Source: Nostoc sp. 'Peltigera membranacea cyanobiont' N6
Lineage (GTDB): Bacteria > Cyanobacteriota > Cyanobacteriia > Cyanobacteriales > Nostocaceae
NCBI RefSeq assembly: GCF_002949735.1
Contig: NZ_CP026681.1
Coordinates: 2,170,001 to 2,234,000, forward strand
Direction of reading: 5' to 3'
Length of the DNA stretch: 64,000 bases
Shown: positions 1 through 8,602 of the stretch, piece after piece
How positions within the stretch are numbered: position 1 is the stretch's first letter
How the letters are laid out: each line of letters opens with the position of its first letter
The notes under the pieces: model-generated
The model's input: only the letters and a program-made list of their open reading frames with translations
Databases searched by the model: none
Told to the model about the DNA's origin: nothing
Translations under genes and position numbers: made by a program

Positions 1-427
1 GAAACTTGAAACTGCTTGCCGTTGTTGCAGAAAACGAGCCACCAATATCTAATCGGGCATTTTTTCCAAAAATAATGCCATTGGGATTGAGCAGGAATAA
101 GTTTGCTGTGCCGTTAGCGCGAATTAAGCCATCAATATTAGAAATTGACTTACCCGTTACTCGTGTCAGGATATTCTGAATATTGAGTGCATTATTGAAC
201 AAAGCTGTCTGGCCAGTGGTAACAGAAAACTCGCTAAAGCTGTGGAATAAATTGCTTCCATCGGTGGTTCCACCTTCGATTTTTATAGTATTACCAATCT
301 TTTTAACATTAGAATTAATCGGTAGAGTACTATCTGGAGTGATTTGAGCGATCGCATAATTACCACTGCAAATTACTCCACTAGTAATGACAATGTTCAA
401 CCATTGGAACAAGTTTAATTTTATCAT
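1..427 (-). CDS. Filamentous haemagglutinin N-terminal (two-partner secretion) domain protein, 3' end outside the window
   Basis: The reading frame starts at an ATG at 427 on the minus strand and runs open to the left edge, giving about 142 residues. A hydrophobic N-terminal stretch ending in AIAQ looks like a signal peptide. It is followed by [15 protein letters not shown], a TALFNN segment, [14 protein letters not shown] and [15 protein letters not shown]. These are hallmarks of the haemagglutination-activity (TPS) domain that opens large secreted beta-helix proteins exported through a TpsB outer-membrane pore. It is a close paralogue of the truncated copy at 432-836, only 4 bases upstream. 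Substrate and partner cannot be seen. The domain call is firm; the full protein is unknown because the gene leaves the window. Confidence 0.85.
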   Translation of the reverse strand, partial: MIKLNLFQWLNIVITSGVICSGNYAIAQITPDSTLPINSNVKKIGNTIKIEGGTTDGSNLFHSFSEFSVTTGQTALFNNALNIQNILTRVTGKSISNIDGLIRANGTANLFLLNPNGIIFGKNARLDIGGSFSATTASSFKF

Positions 428-431
428 TACC

Positions 432-836
432 CTAAACATCATTGCTCAAACTAGCATCTTTACCAAAAATAATCCCATTGGGATTAATTAGAAACAGATT
501 GGCTCTGCCGTTAGATTTGATTAAACCATCAATATTAGAAATTGACTTACCTGTTACTCGTGTCAGGATGTTCTGAATATCGAGTGCATTATTGAACAAA
601 GCTGTCTGGCCAGTGGGAACAGAGAACTCCCCAAAGCTGTGGAATAGATTACCCCCTCTTGTGGTTCCACCCTCAATAATCCTGGTATTGCCCTCTAATC
701 TCACATTAGAATTATTTGGCAGAGTGCCATCTGGGGTGATTTGGGCAACTGAGATATTTGCATATAAAGCGATCATACTGACAATGGCAATTCCTAGACC
801 TTGTAACCAGTCCAAACGCGGAGTTCTGAAAGACAT
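432..836 (-). pseudogene. Truncated two-partner secretion haemagglutinin domain (tandem paralogue)
   Basis: This 134-residue frame carries a signal-peptide-like start (hydrophobic, ending SVAQ) and then the same [37 protein letters not shown] and [13 protein letters not shown] blocks as the gene at 1-427. It stops right after KDASLSNDV, where the paralogue goes on into the beta-helix. A TPS domain alone has no passenger, so this is read as a truncated gene, probably left by recombination between tandem copies. An ISAzo13-type element begins 15 bases upstream of the ATG, so the native promoter is displaced. It could instead be expressed as a short secreted protein, but nothing supports that. 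Confidence 0.7.
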
Positions 837-906
837 TGAACTCTCCTAATAGGGACTTCCAAAGAATAAATTATTCCAAGAAAAACAAGAAACAGGTTTT
901 CTCAAG

Positions 907-967
907 AATGATAATCATTTTAAGGGGGGAGAAAAGGTGTTGCCCTCGGCAACACCTTTTCTCCCCC
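907..967. repeat. Fur-box-like motif plus 20-bp perfect hairpin (IS left end)
   Basis: AATGATAATCATT at 907-919 is followed by a perfect 20-bp stem (925-944 with 948-967) and a 3-base loop CTC. It lies inside the IS, downstream of the transposase stop. The hairpin could act as a terminator or as protection against read-through; the motif resembles the core of a Fur operator. The same unit recurs elsewhere in the window. Confidence 0.75.
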
Positions 968-1066
968 TCATCTATGCATGAAGAATCTATACACTTCTCA
1001 TCTATTTTGAAGTTAAACAGTGTAGGATTAGTATGTTTTGTAGCTAAATAAATGCTGTTATTAAAA

Positions 1067-2304
1067 TCAAATAACTTTTGTTTTACTACAACAAATATCA
1101 ATAAACCAATTACCTAAATTTGGGAAAAGTTCATGGGTAGAATCGGTTAGCCGCTCAATCTGTTTTTCAATTTGAGCCATAGCTTTTTTTGTAAGCTTGA
1201 CCCCATTCTCATAAGTTTTGTGTACTAACTTAACGACTGGATGTTTCCCGTTCCATGTCATAGTGCTGGCAAAATTTAGAGCCGTTTCTAGTTCATTTAA
1301 AATGCTACCATTCCAGTGATTTTCTAGTACTGCCCACGTCCTTTCTATTGGGTTATATTTACTATGATAGGGCGGATAATAAGCTAAACGTATATTTACT
1401 TGATGTTTTTGAGCAAACTCTACTATACGTTTCATAAATTGAGTACGCCGTGAGCTATTCTGTGGCCCATTATCTTGATTGAGAAGTAAGGTTTGAATAT
1501 CGGAAAAACGATGCTTTTGTTCTAACCAAAAATCTTCTAAAATATCAACAATAAAATCGCTTGTAACTTTCGATTCTGTAAAGTACAAAAATAGCTCATC
1601 AAGCTCTGGAAGAAAGATACCATAAGGAGTTACAGTTGTTTTTGGATTATAATCATGGTCATCAGCTTTCGCTCCGTCCCGGCTTTTACCCCCTCGATCA
1701 AATGAGCCAATCTTAACGCGGGCTTTTCCGTCCATACTTAGACGTAAAACACTCTTATCTTCCGAAGCATCAATATTAACTATGTCTAATTGCTCAAAGA
1801 TTGCATCGGTTTGCGGAATTTTTTTTGAGGTTGAACTTTCTTTACCCTTCTGAGCTTGTAACCTAAATTATTTAATTTTACTCGGATTGTTTCTGACGTA
1901 TGTAACTTTTCATCACTATAACCATACTTTTCTATTAGTTGCTTTCTGACTTCGGCAGCACTGAGTCTGGTATATAGTCTTTGACTTTTAAAACTAGGGT
2001 CAGTTTGGCTTTGCGAATCCACTATATTTTTTATATCTTCTAAAAGATTTGGCAAGTGTTCTTCTGCTTTATAACGCCCTTTGCCACTCATGTTATCAAC
2101 ACAAGTAATACCACTTTCTAATTCTCTCCTTCCTTTCCTAATAGGATCTCGATTCCATCCTAATTCTGATTGTGCAAGCCTTTGCCCTCCCAAACCTAAG
2201 CCCTGAACTGTCTGTGCCATAAATTTACGCTTTGCTGCACCTTTTAATTGAAATGCAGTTTCAATCAACAACTTTTTGAGAGAATCAGTTAATACTATGG
2301 CCAT
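1067..2304 (-). CDS. ISAzo13-family transposase, made from two frames by a likely -1 frameshift (copy 1)
   Basis: The first frame (2304 down to 1786) encodes 172 residues of a helix-turn-helix N-terminal region. The second (down to 1067) encodes the DDE catalytic half, with SMDGKARVKIG, LNQDNGPQNSSRRTQF and YYPPYHSKYNPIERTW, typical of the ISAzo13/Rhodopirellula-type DDE domain. At 1819-1826 the coding strand has eight consecutive A. Reading CAA AAA AAA and slipping back one base continues exactly into ATT CCG CAA and the second frame. This is the classical site for programmed -1 frameshifting, so the element may be active rather than broken. The copy at 55866-57103 has the same arrangement. 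Confidence 0.8.
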
Positions 2305-2349
2305 TAGTTACCACACTGAAAAACAAGCGTCATTATTTAAATTACTACA

Positions 2350-2401
2350 AAAGGGGGGTGAAGGGGCTGCCCCTTCACCCCCCTTTAAAATGATTATCAT
2401 T
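2350..2401. repeat. Hairpin plus Fur-box-like motif (IS right end, shortened hairpin)
   Basis: A 17-bp stem (2350-2366 with 2370-2386, loop CTG) is followed by AATGATTATCATT at 2389-2401. Compared with the second IS copy, ten bases at the tip of the stem are missing here. Confidence 0.75.
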
Positions 2402-2439
2402 ATTGTTGGTGGAATAGTTTATTTTATGGAAGTCCCTTA

Positions 2440-2826
2440 TACCACATTGAAAAAAGAGCCTACACGGTATTCAACAAGGAAACCAAGCAAACACGCCACA
2501 CAAGCGAGGAGTTAGTTAAAAAGGCATTCCCAGCAGTTCCTTACTCCGAAAATAAACACGTCATGGTTCAAGGAATAAAATCCCCCTATGACGGAAATAT
2601 AGCCTACTGGAGCGAACGTAAAAGTAAGCTCTACGACGGCGAAACCTCTTTTGCTCTCAAGAAGCAAAACCATAGATGTGCCTCCTGCGGTTTAAAATTC
2701 ATCGATGAAGAACGGATTCATCTGCATCACATTGATGGAAATCACGCCAACTGGAAGAAAAATAATCTGGAAGCAATTCACGAGAGTTGCCACGATTACA
2801 AACACATGAGCAAAAGCGCAAGCTGA
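2440..2826 (+). pseudogene. 3' fragment of a group II intron maturase (X/HNH endonuclease part)
   Basis: From the IS junction a frame reads YHIEKRAYTVFN and on through IKSPYDGNIAYWSERK, then the HNH region with CASCGLKF, IHLHHIDGNH and the final ESCHDYKHM. This is the C-terminal maturase and HNH endonuclease end of a cyanobacterial group II intron-encoded protein. The reverse transcriptase part is missing because the ISAzo13 element abuts it at 2438. The remaining open part could start at the ATG at 2563 (87 residues), but a freestanding product is unlikely. The intron's catalytic RNA end follows directly downstream, as expected. Confidence 0.85.
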
Positions 2827-2834
2827 GAACATCG

Positions 2835-2911
2835 GAAGCTGGGTGCGGTGAAAGTCGCACGCCCAGATTTAACAGAGAGGTGCCCCGGATAATACCGGGC
2901 ATCGACTCTAC
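2835..2911 (+). ncRNA. Group II intron domains V and VI (3' end of the intron)
   Basis: Domain V is seen as GAAGCTGGGTGCGG, a GAAA loop, then GTCGCACGCCCAG (2835-2870), with an AGC triad and a two-base AC bulge in the 3' strand. It is followed by a domain VI hairpin with CCCCGG/CCGGG and the closing CTCTAC. Together with the maturase fragment upstream this marks the 3' end of a truncated intron. The 5' half is absent, so it cannot splice in cis. Confidence 0.8.
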
Positions 2912-3128
2912 CCAAGCCAGGATTCGTCCAGTCATTGCCGTGGAGTTCGACCCCACAAAACCAGACTTGAGCAGGGCGATCGCACTTCACAGATCACAAA
3001 GGCTGCAACCGTAGTAAGTTCGCTGACGCTATCGAGCCGATTGGTTTTTGCGGTTTGTGGGTTTAGAAAGATTTCCCAATTATCAGAAAGGTGGAAGGTT
3101 GGAAAATTATCGCGGAAATCCAGCTTGA

Positions 3129-3341
3129 TCGGATGGAGCGTTTAGAATTTTACAAGTTTTTGTCAAGCAAGCGGCGGAGAATTTAGAAATATTTAATCAA
3201 AACCATATCGAAGAATTAACAACCGTTGAAAATCAGGCACGACTGGTAACGGTTTTAACTTCTTGCAGCTTGGAAGAATTGGCAGCAGAAAAAGGGGGTT
3301 TATTGGAGCAGATTTGGCGATCTGCGTTTGATTTTGGATGA
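3129..3341 (+). pseudogene. Unrecognised gene remnant (C-terminal end only)
   Basis: An open frame bounded by TGA at 3126-3128 and TGA at 3339-3341 has no ATG. It encodes LQVFVKQAAENLEIFNQ, then HIEELTTVENQARLV, and ends QIWRSAFDFG. Amino-acid use is protein-like (amphipathic, Leu/Glu rich), so it looks like the tail of a decayed gene. I do not recognise the family. The stretch 2912-3128 before it holds nothing I can identify. Confidence 0.35.
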
Positions 3342-3521
3342 GGTAATAGGAATAAACGTCTATATTATATGCAGAATTATATGCAGATTTATACCTCAAT
3401 TCAGCAACGTTCCAGGCATAATTTTCATAATTAACACCGTGAAAGTACTGATGACGATGAATCAAATAAGTAATTAGCATCATCATAATCAATAAAAAAA
3501 TCTATCTCCAGGTATAAATAG

Positions 3522-3578
3522 AATCAAACAGCTTGTGCAGCATTTTTCGCCAAAATCAATACCATTAACTTATGTTGA
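3522..3578 (+). pseudogene. Vestigial start of a second Nif11-type precursor gene
   Basis: The frame reads NQTACAAFFAKINTINLC and then stops. It aligns with residues 2-15 of the precursor at 7690 (SQQACAEFFTKINT) at both protein and DNA level. The similarity extends upstream over about 100 bases (3430-3521 against roughly 7573-7689), including TTTTCATAATAA- and CTGATG(A/G)CGATGAAT-type blocks. The ATG has become ATC-type sequence and the frame ends at the ATG of the YcaO gene. This is a decayed duplicate precursor whose promoter region now lies in front of the modification gene. Confidence 0.75.
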
Positions 3579-5803
3579 AAAAACCTAAATTTAAACCTTA
3601 TTTTCACGTAGAAATCGTACCACCCAAAACTGTTTACCTCCTGGGCGAAAAAGGAAACTTCGCTCTGACTGGCAACCTTTATACGCTCCTTGCGCCTCTT
3701 CTTGATGGCAATCATACCGTAGAAGCAATCGCCAATAAACTGAAATGGTTCACGAATGGCGCCCAAATCGAACGCATCCTTACCAAACTAGCTGAAAAAG
3801 GCTATATCAGTGAAGCCGACGACACCTTACCCGATAGCGTTCAAGCTTTTTGGAGTTACCTGGGCATTGATTCCCAAACAGCCCTCAGCAGGTTACAAAC
3901 TACCAGCATTGCTGTACAAACCTTTGGCAAAGTCGAATCAGCACCTTTCATTGCCATTTTAAAATCCCTCAATATTAATATCAGCAACAGTGGAGATTTC
4001 ACCGTTGTTTTAACCGACGACTACCTACAACCAGAATTAGCCGAATTTAACCGCGCCACTCAAAAACCTTGGCTACTGATTAAACCAACAGGCATGGTAT
4101 TATGGTTCGGACCAATATTTATTCCCGGTGAAACAGGTTGTTGGCAATGCCTCGCCCAACGATTGCAAGGAAACCGAATCGTAGAAACTTCTATTCAACA
4201 ACAAAAAGGTATCGCCACCACTTTTGGGACTTCAATTTCCCTGCTACCTTCTAGCTTGCAGATAGGCTTAAACCTAGCTGCCCAAGAAGTGGCTAAATGG
4301 GTTGTATTGCAGCAAAATTACCAGCTAGAAGGTAAAGTTCTCACCTTTGATTGTGCAACCTTATCAATCCAAACTCACAGCCTCGTTAAGCGTCCTCAAT
4401 GTCTTGAGTGTGGCAACCCAGAGTCTTTGCAAAAGCAACAATTACAGCCAATTAAGTTACAAAGTCGTCCCAAAAACTTCACTGCTGACGGCGGACATCG
4501 CACCCTCACCCCAGAACAGATAGTAGAGAAATACGGCTACCACGTTAGTTGGGTAACTGGTATCGTCAAAGAACTAGCAAAAACCAACAACACTCAAGAT
4601 TTAATTCACGTTTACGTCGCCCCTCACCAATTCTCTGAGAATCTGAATAGTCATGAGCGCCTGCGCGGAAGTTTGCATAATGCCAGTGCGGGTAAAGGCA
4701 AAACAGACAGCCAATCAAAAGCTAGCGGACTTTGCGAAGCTTTAGAAAGGTATTCGGGAATATTTACAGGTGACGAATATCGAATCAAAGCTACTTTTGA
4801 GCAACTGGGAGAATTTGCCATTCACCCCAATGCTTGTCTATTATATAGCGACAACCAATATCAAAATCGCCAGGAATGGAACCCCCAACACGGCGGCTAT
4901 TCCTGGGTAGGCGACTCCTTCGACTCAGAACAAGAGATTGAGTGGACACCTGTTTGGTCATTGACTAACCAAACTGTAAAATACCTGCCAACGGCTTTCT
5001 GCTATTTTGGCTATCTGCTTCCCGAAAGTCAGGAATTTTGTCATGGAGATTCCAACGGCAATGCGGCAGGTAATACCCTAGAAGAAGCCATCCTGCAAGG
5101 ATTTATGGAAGTAGTGGAACGGGATAGCGTGGCATTGTGGTGGTATAACCGAGTAAAAAGGCCGGGAGTAGATTTAACCAGTTTTAACGAACCTTACCTA
5201 CTGGAACTGCGAGACTATTACCAAAGCAAGCTGCACCGCGAATTGTGGGTGCTAGATATCACTAGCGATTTAGGCATTCCCGTCTTTGCTGCTGTTTCTC
5301 GCCGCACAGATAAAGCTAAAGAAGATATTTTAATCGGGTTTGGAGCGCATTTAGACCCCACCATTGCTATTCTCAGAGCAGTAACAGAAATTAACCAGAT
5401 GCTACCTGATAGTTTGAATGCTGAGATAGCTAACTTTGAAGACCCTGATGCAGTCTATTGGTTTGCCAATGCAACTGTAGAAAATCAGCCTTATTTGCTG
5501 CCATGCGATCGCACTCAGAATAAAGTTTACTCGGACTATCCGCACTTGTGGAGCGATCGCGACTTGCGCGAAGATGTGGAAACCTGTGTGGAAATTACTA
5601 AAAAATTGGGGATGGAAGCCCTAGTTCTCGACCAAACTCGCCCCGATATTGGTCTGAATGTAGTCAAGGTAATTGTACCAGGAATGCGGCACTTTTGGAC
5701 GAGGTTCGCTCCCGGTCGCCTTTACGATGTCCCTGTGAAATTAGGTTGGTTGCCGGTAGCTTTAAAGGAAGAAGAACTCAACCCCATTCCTATATTTATC
5801 TAA
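3572..5803 (+). CDS. YcaO-type azoline cyclodehydratase with fused ThiF/RRE-like N-terminal part
   Basis: The 743-residue protein has two parts. The N-terminal third resembles the TOMM cyclodehydratase partner domain: a winged-helix-like start that could bind a leader, then two CxxC pairs (C190/C193 and C277/C280) fit for a structural zinc. From about residue 340 to the end it is a YcaO domain, with ASGLCEALERYSG near 384-396 and EVVERDS near 513, positions where the family binds ATP and magnesium, and a proline-containing C-terminus (NPIPIFI). Family members use ATP to turn Cys/Ser/Thr side chains of a precursor into azolines. The SagB-type gene follows 75 bases downstream and the precursor after that. 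The start codon has no clear ribosome site. Confidence 0.9.
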   Translation: MLKKPKFKPYFHVEIVPPKTVYLLGEKGNFALTGNLYTLLAPLLDGNHTVEAIANKLKWFTNGAQIERILTKLAEKGYISEADDTLPDSVQAFWSYLGIDSQTALSRLQTTSIAVQTFGKVESAPFIAILKSLNINISNSGDFTVVLTDDYLQPELAEFNRATQKPWLLIKPTGMVLWFGPIFIPGETGCWQCLAQRLQGNRIVETSIQQQKGIATTFGTSISLLPSSLQIGLNLAAQEVAKWVVLQQNYQLEGKVLTFDCATLSIQTHSLVKRPQCLECGNPESLQKQQLQPIKLQSRPKNFTADGGHRTLTPEQIVEKYGYHVSWVTGIVKELAKTNNTQDLIHVYVAPHQFSENLNSHERLRGSLHNASAGKGKTDSQSKASGLCEALERYSGIFTGDEYRIKATFEQLGEFAIHPNACLLYSDNQYQNRQEWNPQHGGYSWVGDSFDSEQEIEWTPVWSLTNQTVKYLPTAFCYFGYLLPESQEFCHGDSNGNAAGNTLEEAILQGFMEVVERDSVALWWYNRVKRPGVDLTSFNEPYLLELRDYYQSKLHRELWVLDITSDLGIPVFAAVSRRTDKAKEDILIGFGAHLDPTIAILRAVTEINQMLPDSLNAEIANFEDPDAVYWFANATVENQPYLLPCDRTQNKVYSDYPHLWSDRDLREDVETCVEITKKLGMEALVLDQTRPDIGLNVVKVIVPGMRHFWTRFAPGRLYDVPVKLGWLPVALKEEELNPIPIFI

Positions 5804-5812
5804 GCTTGAGCG

Positions 5813-5848
5813 CAGAAACCCATTTTGACTTAAGAAACTGGGTTTCTG
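5813..5848. other. Stem-loop between the YcaO and SagB-type genes
   Basis: CAGAAACCCA (5813-5822) pairs perfectly with TGGGTTTCTG (5839-5848) across a 16-base loop. There is no T-tract, so it looks like an interspersed Nostoc-type repeat or a transcript-processing hairpin rather than a factor-independent terminator. It may adjust expression of the second gene. Confidence 0.5.
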
Positions 5849-5878
5849 TCCGACTACCTCATTAATTAACATGAAAAT

Positions 5879-7285
5879 ATGCCATTAGAATTTCTCCTCT
5901 CATTTAGAAAAGACATTTGCTTAATTAAACCAACCGAAAGCGAACAATTTATTCTCCAGTCTGGAGAGCGCAAACTTACCTTTAAAAATGCCCAAACCGG
6001 GCTGAAAATTGCACTAAAAACTCTAAAAACTGGCGGTGCTACCCTGTCTCAACTGAAAAATACTATACATGAGAACGACGGTTTTGAAGCACTGCAAAAA
6101 TTCCATTATTACTTAAAAAAGTTCGCCAGTTTAGGATGGCTTTGCTATTCTGTCTTATCTGATGAAACAAAAATTGCCACGGTTATACCTCTCACCTCAG
6201 ATTTTGAATTTACTGTGCAAAAAGTGCCAGTCGAAGCGAAATATGTCCTCTCTCGCTTTGCCTATTCTCACCAAGTAGCAGGGGAAACTTTATTAGAATC
6301 GCCCTTATCTTTTGCCCAAATAATGCTTGATTGGAGAGGTGCAGCCTTAATTGCTGCACTCAGCACGCCTCAGAATATTAGTCAACTATCCGCAGAGATT
6401 CCCGGCATTTCTTCCGAGACAGCAGAACAATTTATCAGCCTGCTTTTCATTAGTAAAATGCTTTTTCAAGTGGCAGAAAACGACAATATTGATGAATCTG
6501 AAAATACTACACTCGCCCAATGGGAATTTCACGATTTACTCTTTCACACTCGCAGCCGCGTGGGAAGACACGCTAACCCTAGCGACGGAACTTTCCGTTT
6601 TCTAGGGAAAATAGAACCTTTACCAGCCGTCAAACCCCCAATGCTTGGTGATTTAATTAACCTCTACAAACCGGATTTAGACAATTTAAAACTGACAGAT
6701 ATTCCCTTCACCCAAGTGTTAGAAAGAAGAAAGTCAATTCGGGAATGGGGAGACAAACCTATCACTCTAGACCAACTAGGAGAATTTCTTTACCGTTCCG
6801 CTAGAATTAAAGATATTTTCCCCAGCGAATTTGGAGAAGTTAGTAGCCGTCCCTATCCAAGCGGTGGTGCGATTTACGAATTAGAAATTTATCCTGTTGT
6901 TAATATTTGCCAAGGTTTAGATTCAGGCTTGTATCACTATCGCCCTGAATCACATCAACTTTGTCGCCAATCTTTGCAAAACGAAGCAGTGGAAATGCTC
7001 CTAAAAGATGCTGGAATGTCAATGGGAGTTGACGGAATGCCGCCAATTTTACTGGTGATTTCTGCCCGTTTTCAACGCATTGCTTGGAAATACGAATCTA
7101 TCGCTTATGCCCTACTGCTTAAGCACGTCGGGGTTTTGTATCAAACTATGTATTTAGTAGCAACAGCCATGAACTTAGCACCTTGCGGTCTTGGTGGCGG
7201 TAATTCCGATTTATTTGTAAAAGCTGTCGGATGTGATTACTATGCAGAAACTTCTGTAGGAGAATTTGCTCTCGGTAGCTGTTAG
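5879..7285 (+). CDS. SagB/ThcOx-type FMN-dependent azoline dehydrogenase
   Basis: The 468-residue protein has an N-terminal winged-helix-like region (about 1-230, including LSQLKNTIHENDGFEALQ-type helices) and a C-terminal nitroreductase-fold domain from about 270. Signatures of the SagB family are RKSIREWGDKPITLDQLGEFL, YPSGGAIYELEIYPVV, GLYHYRPESHQL and the final MNLAPCGLGGG. Such enzymes oxidise azolines to aromatic thiazoles or oxazoles with FMN. Its place between the cyclodehydratase and the Cys-rich precursor supports that role. The final residues (ETSVGEFALGSC) match the usual end of the family, so the gene looks intact. Confidence 0.88.
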   Translation: MPLEFLLSFRKDICLIKPTESEQFILQSGERKLTFKNAQTGLKIALKTLKTGGATLSQLKNTIHENDGFEALQKFHYYLKKFASLGWLCYSVLSDETKIATVIPLTSDFEFTVQKVPVEAKYVLSRFAYSHQVAGETLLESPLSFAQIMLDWRGAALIAALSTPQNISQLSAEIPGISSETAEQFISLLFISKMLFQVAENDNIDESENTTLAQWEFHDLLFHTRSRVGRHANPSDGTFRFLGKIEPLPAVKPPMLGDLINLYKPDLDNLKLTDIPFTQVLERRKSIREWGDKPITLDQLGEFLYRSARIKDIFPSEFGEVSSRPYPSGGAIYELEIYPVVNICQGLDSGLYHYRPESHQLCRQSLQNEAVEMLLKDAGMSMGVDGMPPILLVISARFQRIAWKYESIAYALLLKHVGVLYQTMYLVATAMNLAPCGLGGGNSDLFVKAVGCDYYAETSVGEFALGSC

Positions 7286-7689
7286 TACAGCTTCTCAAGT
7301 TTAGATGAAATTAGCGATCGCACTTTCTCCCAACTTCACTTATTTCTTCAGCCTTAAGAAAGTCAACCTTGATTTTTCCCTTGTCTAAGTTCTAAGCTAT
7401 AATTTCATAATCATATTTTTTCAGCCTCATCGCCAATTTTTTCCGAAAATGCGCTTGCAACCAGAATTCTTAAAAGAGCCATGAATTTACAGTCCATTAT
7501 TTTCTTTGGTAATAGCTAAAAATATAAAGGTTTTGTTAAGAGCAAGATATTATTTACCTAAATTTATAATTTATGGAATTATTTTCATAATAATAAATGC
7601 AGAGAAATTACTGATGGCGATGAATAGAAGAAGTACTTATAGTCATAATTGTTGATAAACAATTATCCATTTCATTAGGTAGAAATAAA
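7286..7689 (+). promoter_or_regulatory. Intergenic leader region upstream of the Nif11-type precursor
   Basis: About 400 AT-rich bases without a gene. A TATAAT box lies at 7565-7570, but no -35 element at the right spacing is evident. The last 120 bases are duplicated before the YcaO gene (about 3430-3521), so this block was copied together with the precursor start. Duplication of the upstream region suggests that it carries the precursor's own promoter. Confidence 0.4.
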
Positions 7690-7980
7690 ATGAGTCAACA
7701 AGCTTGTGCAGAATTTTTCACCAAAATCAATACCGATGCCGCTTTGCAACAGGAAGTAGGCGCAGCAGTTGAAGGCAAAGAGGATATGGCGGCATCTACC
7801 GCTTTTGCTGAAGTGGGGGCAAAGCATGGGTATGAATTCACCGCTGAAGATGCCGCTCAAAAGTATCAAGAAATCCTCGCCGCCGCCGAAGGAGAACTCC
7901 ATGAGGAGGCATTGGACAATGTGGCAGGTGGGTTTGGTTGTTGTTGTGGTAAGAAAAATAAATGTTATACTTGTTGTTAA
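7690..7980 (+). CDS. Nif11-type RiPP precursor with Cys-rich core
   Basis: The 96-residue peptide has an acidic helical leader (FFTKINTDAALQQEVG, then KHGYEFTAEDAAQKYQ) and a double-glycine end, ELHEEALDNVAGG at 69-81. This matches the Nif11-like leader family. The predicted core is FGCCCGKKNKCYTCC (82-96), with six Cys in 15 residues: three adjacent, then Cys, then two adjacent. Cys is the preferred YcaO substrate, so up to six thiazolines or thiazoles are possible. A double-glycine site normally calls for a C39-type peptidase transporter, and none is in the window. The start follows a weak AGGTAG ribosome site. Confidence 0.88.
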   Translation: MSQQACAEFFTKINTDAALQQEVGAAVEGKEDMAASTAFAEVGAKHGYEFTAEDAAQKYQEILAAAEGELHEEALDNVAGGFGCCCGKKNKCYTCC

Positions 7981-8026
7981 ATATACTTATTATTGATATT
8001 GCCTGCCACACCTCTCCTCGCTGGAA

Positions 8027-8272
8027 TCATAACACAGAGCAGGCAGGATTTTTAAAACTAACTGCCCGATGCAACCTATCAAAGGCTTGATTTGCCTGGA
8101 TAAACTGCTCTACAATAGCCTGTGGAACGGCTTCTTTTGATATCTGGCACCCTAGACGCTTGCGCTTGAGAGAAAGCGAGAAACCAGCGAGTAACTTGTC
8201 TCCCCAAGACTTTTTATTCGCTGGTTTGGCTTTCCCCTTGTACCTTTGACAGAAACCCCGATACTTCTGGCA
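8027..8272 (-). pseudogene. Unrecognised gene fragment
   Basis: On the minus strand an open frame without ATG reads KYRGFCQRYKGKAKPAN, then KSWGDKLLAGFSLSLKRKR, ISKEAVPQAIVEQFIQ and FDRLHRAVSFKNPACSV before TGA. The composition is protein-like and basic. An in-frame TGA closes it upstream, right where a 17-bp inverted repeat begins. I do not recognise the family. Confidence 0.4.
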
Positions 8273-8463
8273 TCACCGTGCCAAACCGGGTTAATTGTAC
8301 TCTAAGGCTGAAAGTAAGATGAGGTAAGCCTTTCAATAAGCGCTTTTTGGTGAAAAAACTATGATTATGCTGCTAGTTTTGATCGAGTTTGAACGAAAAA
8401 TTGTCGTTTCAGGCACTTGATTTTTCTTAGCGTACAAAAAACCTTTTTTGGCACGGTGATGCC
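8269..8463. repeat. 195-bp element with 17-bp perfect inverted ends
   Basis: GGCATCACCGTGCCAAA at 8269-8285 is the exact reverse complement of 8447-8463. No gene lies between. It could be a small non-autonomous mobile element that interrupted the gene fragment at 8027-8272. No target duplication is evident. Confidence 0.45.
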
Positions 8464-8602
8464 CGTTACTTGGAAGTTTCGGATAGCCAAGTGTTAGGAG
8501 CGGCTGCAAGCTTGGCTATGCTGTCGCCTGTGGCTAGAAGTGTTGTAGAGCTAGATACTAACCAACAGCTTGATTTGGGCACGAGCATAACGCTTTGATT
8601 CC

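Larger units (their letters stand above)
852..2437 (-). mobile_element. ISAzo13-type insertion sequence, copy 1
   Basis: The ends form an inverted repeat beginning GGGACTTCC and ending GGAAGTCCC(T), extended by AAATTATTCCA/TGGAATAGTTT, and TA lies on both sides (850-851 and 2438-2439). A second copy lies at 55651-57246. The two transposase frames translate identically in both copies; the differences I found are confined to two internal hairpins. The left flank is the 5' side of a haemagglutinin gene and the right flank is a group II intron fragment, so the insertion joins unrelated sequences. A rearrangement after insertion is likely. Confidence 0.85.

Noticed and set aside
592..1101. Small frames opposite the haemagglutinin gene and in the IS left end
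   Set aside because: They lie antisense to conserved coding sequence or read through the long hairpin, so they are shadows.
7533..7570. A sigma-70 promoter with TTGTTA and TATAAT before the precursor
   Set aside because: The spacing is 26 bases, too long for a standard promoter; only the TATAAT is noted.
7690..7980. Nitrile-hydratase-type (NHLP) leader
   Set aside because: The FFxKI, GYEFTAE and ending xDNVAGG pattern fits the Nif11-type leader; the NHLP hallmarks are not seen.
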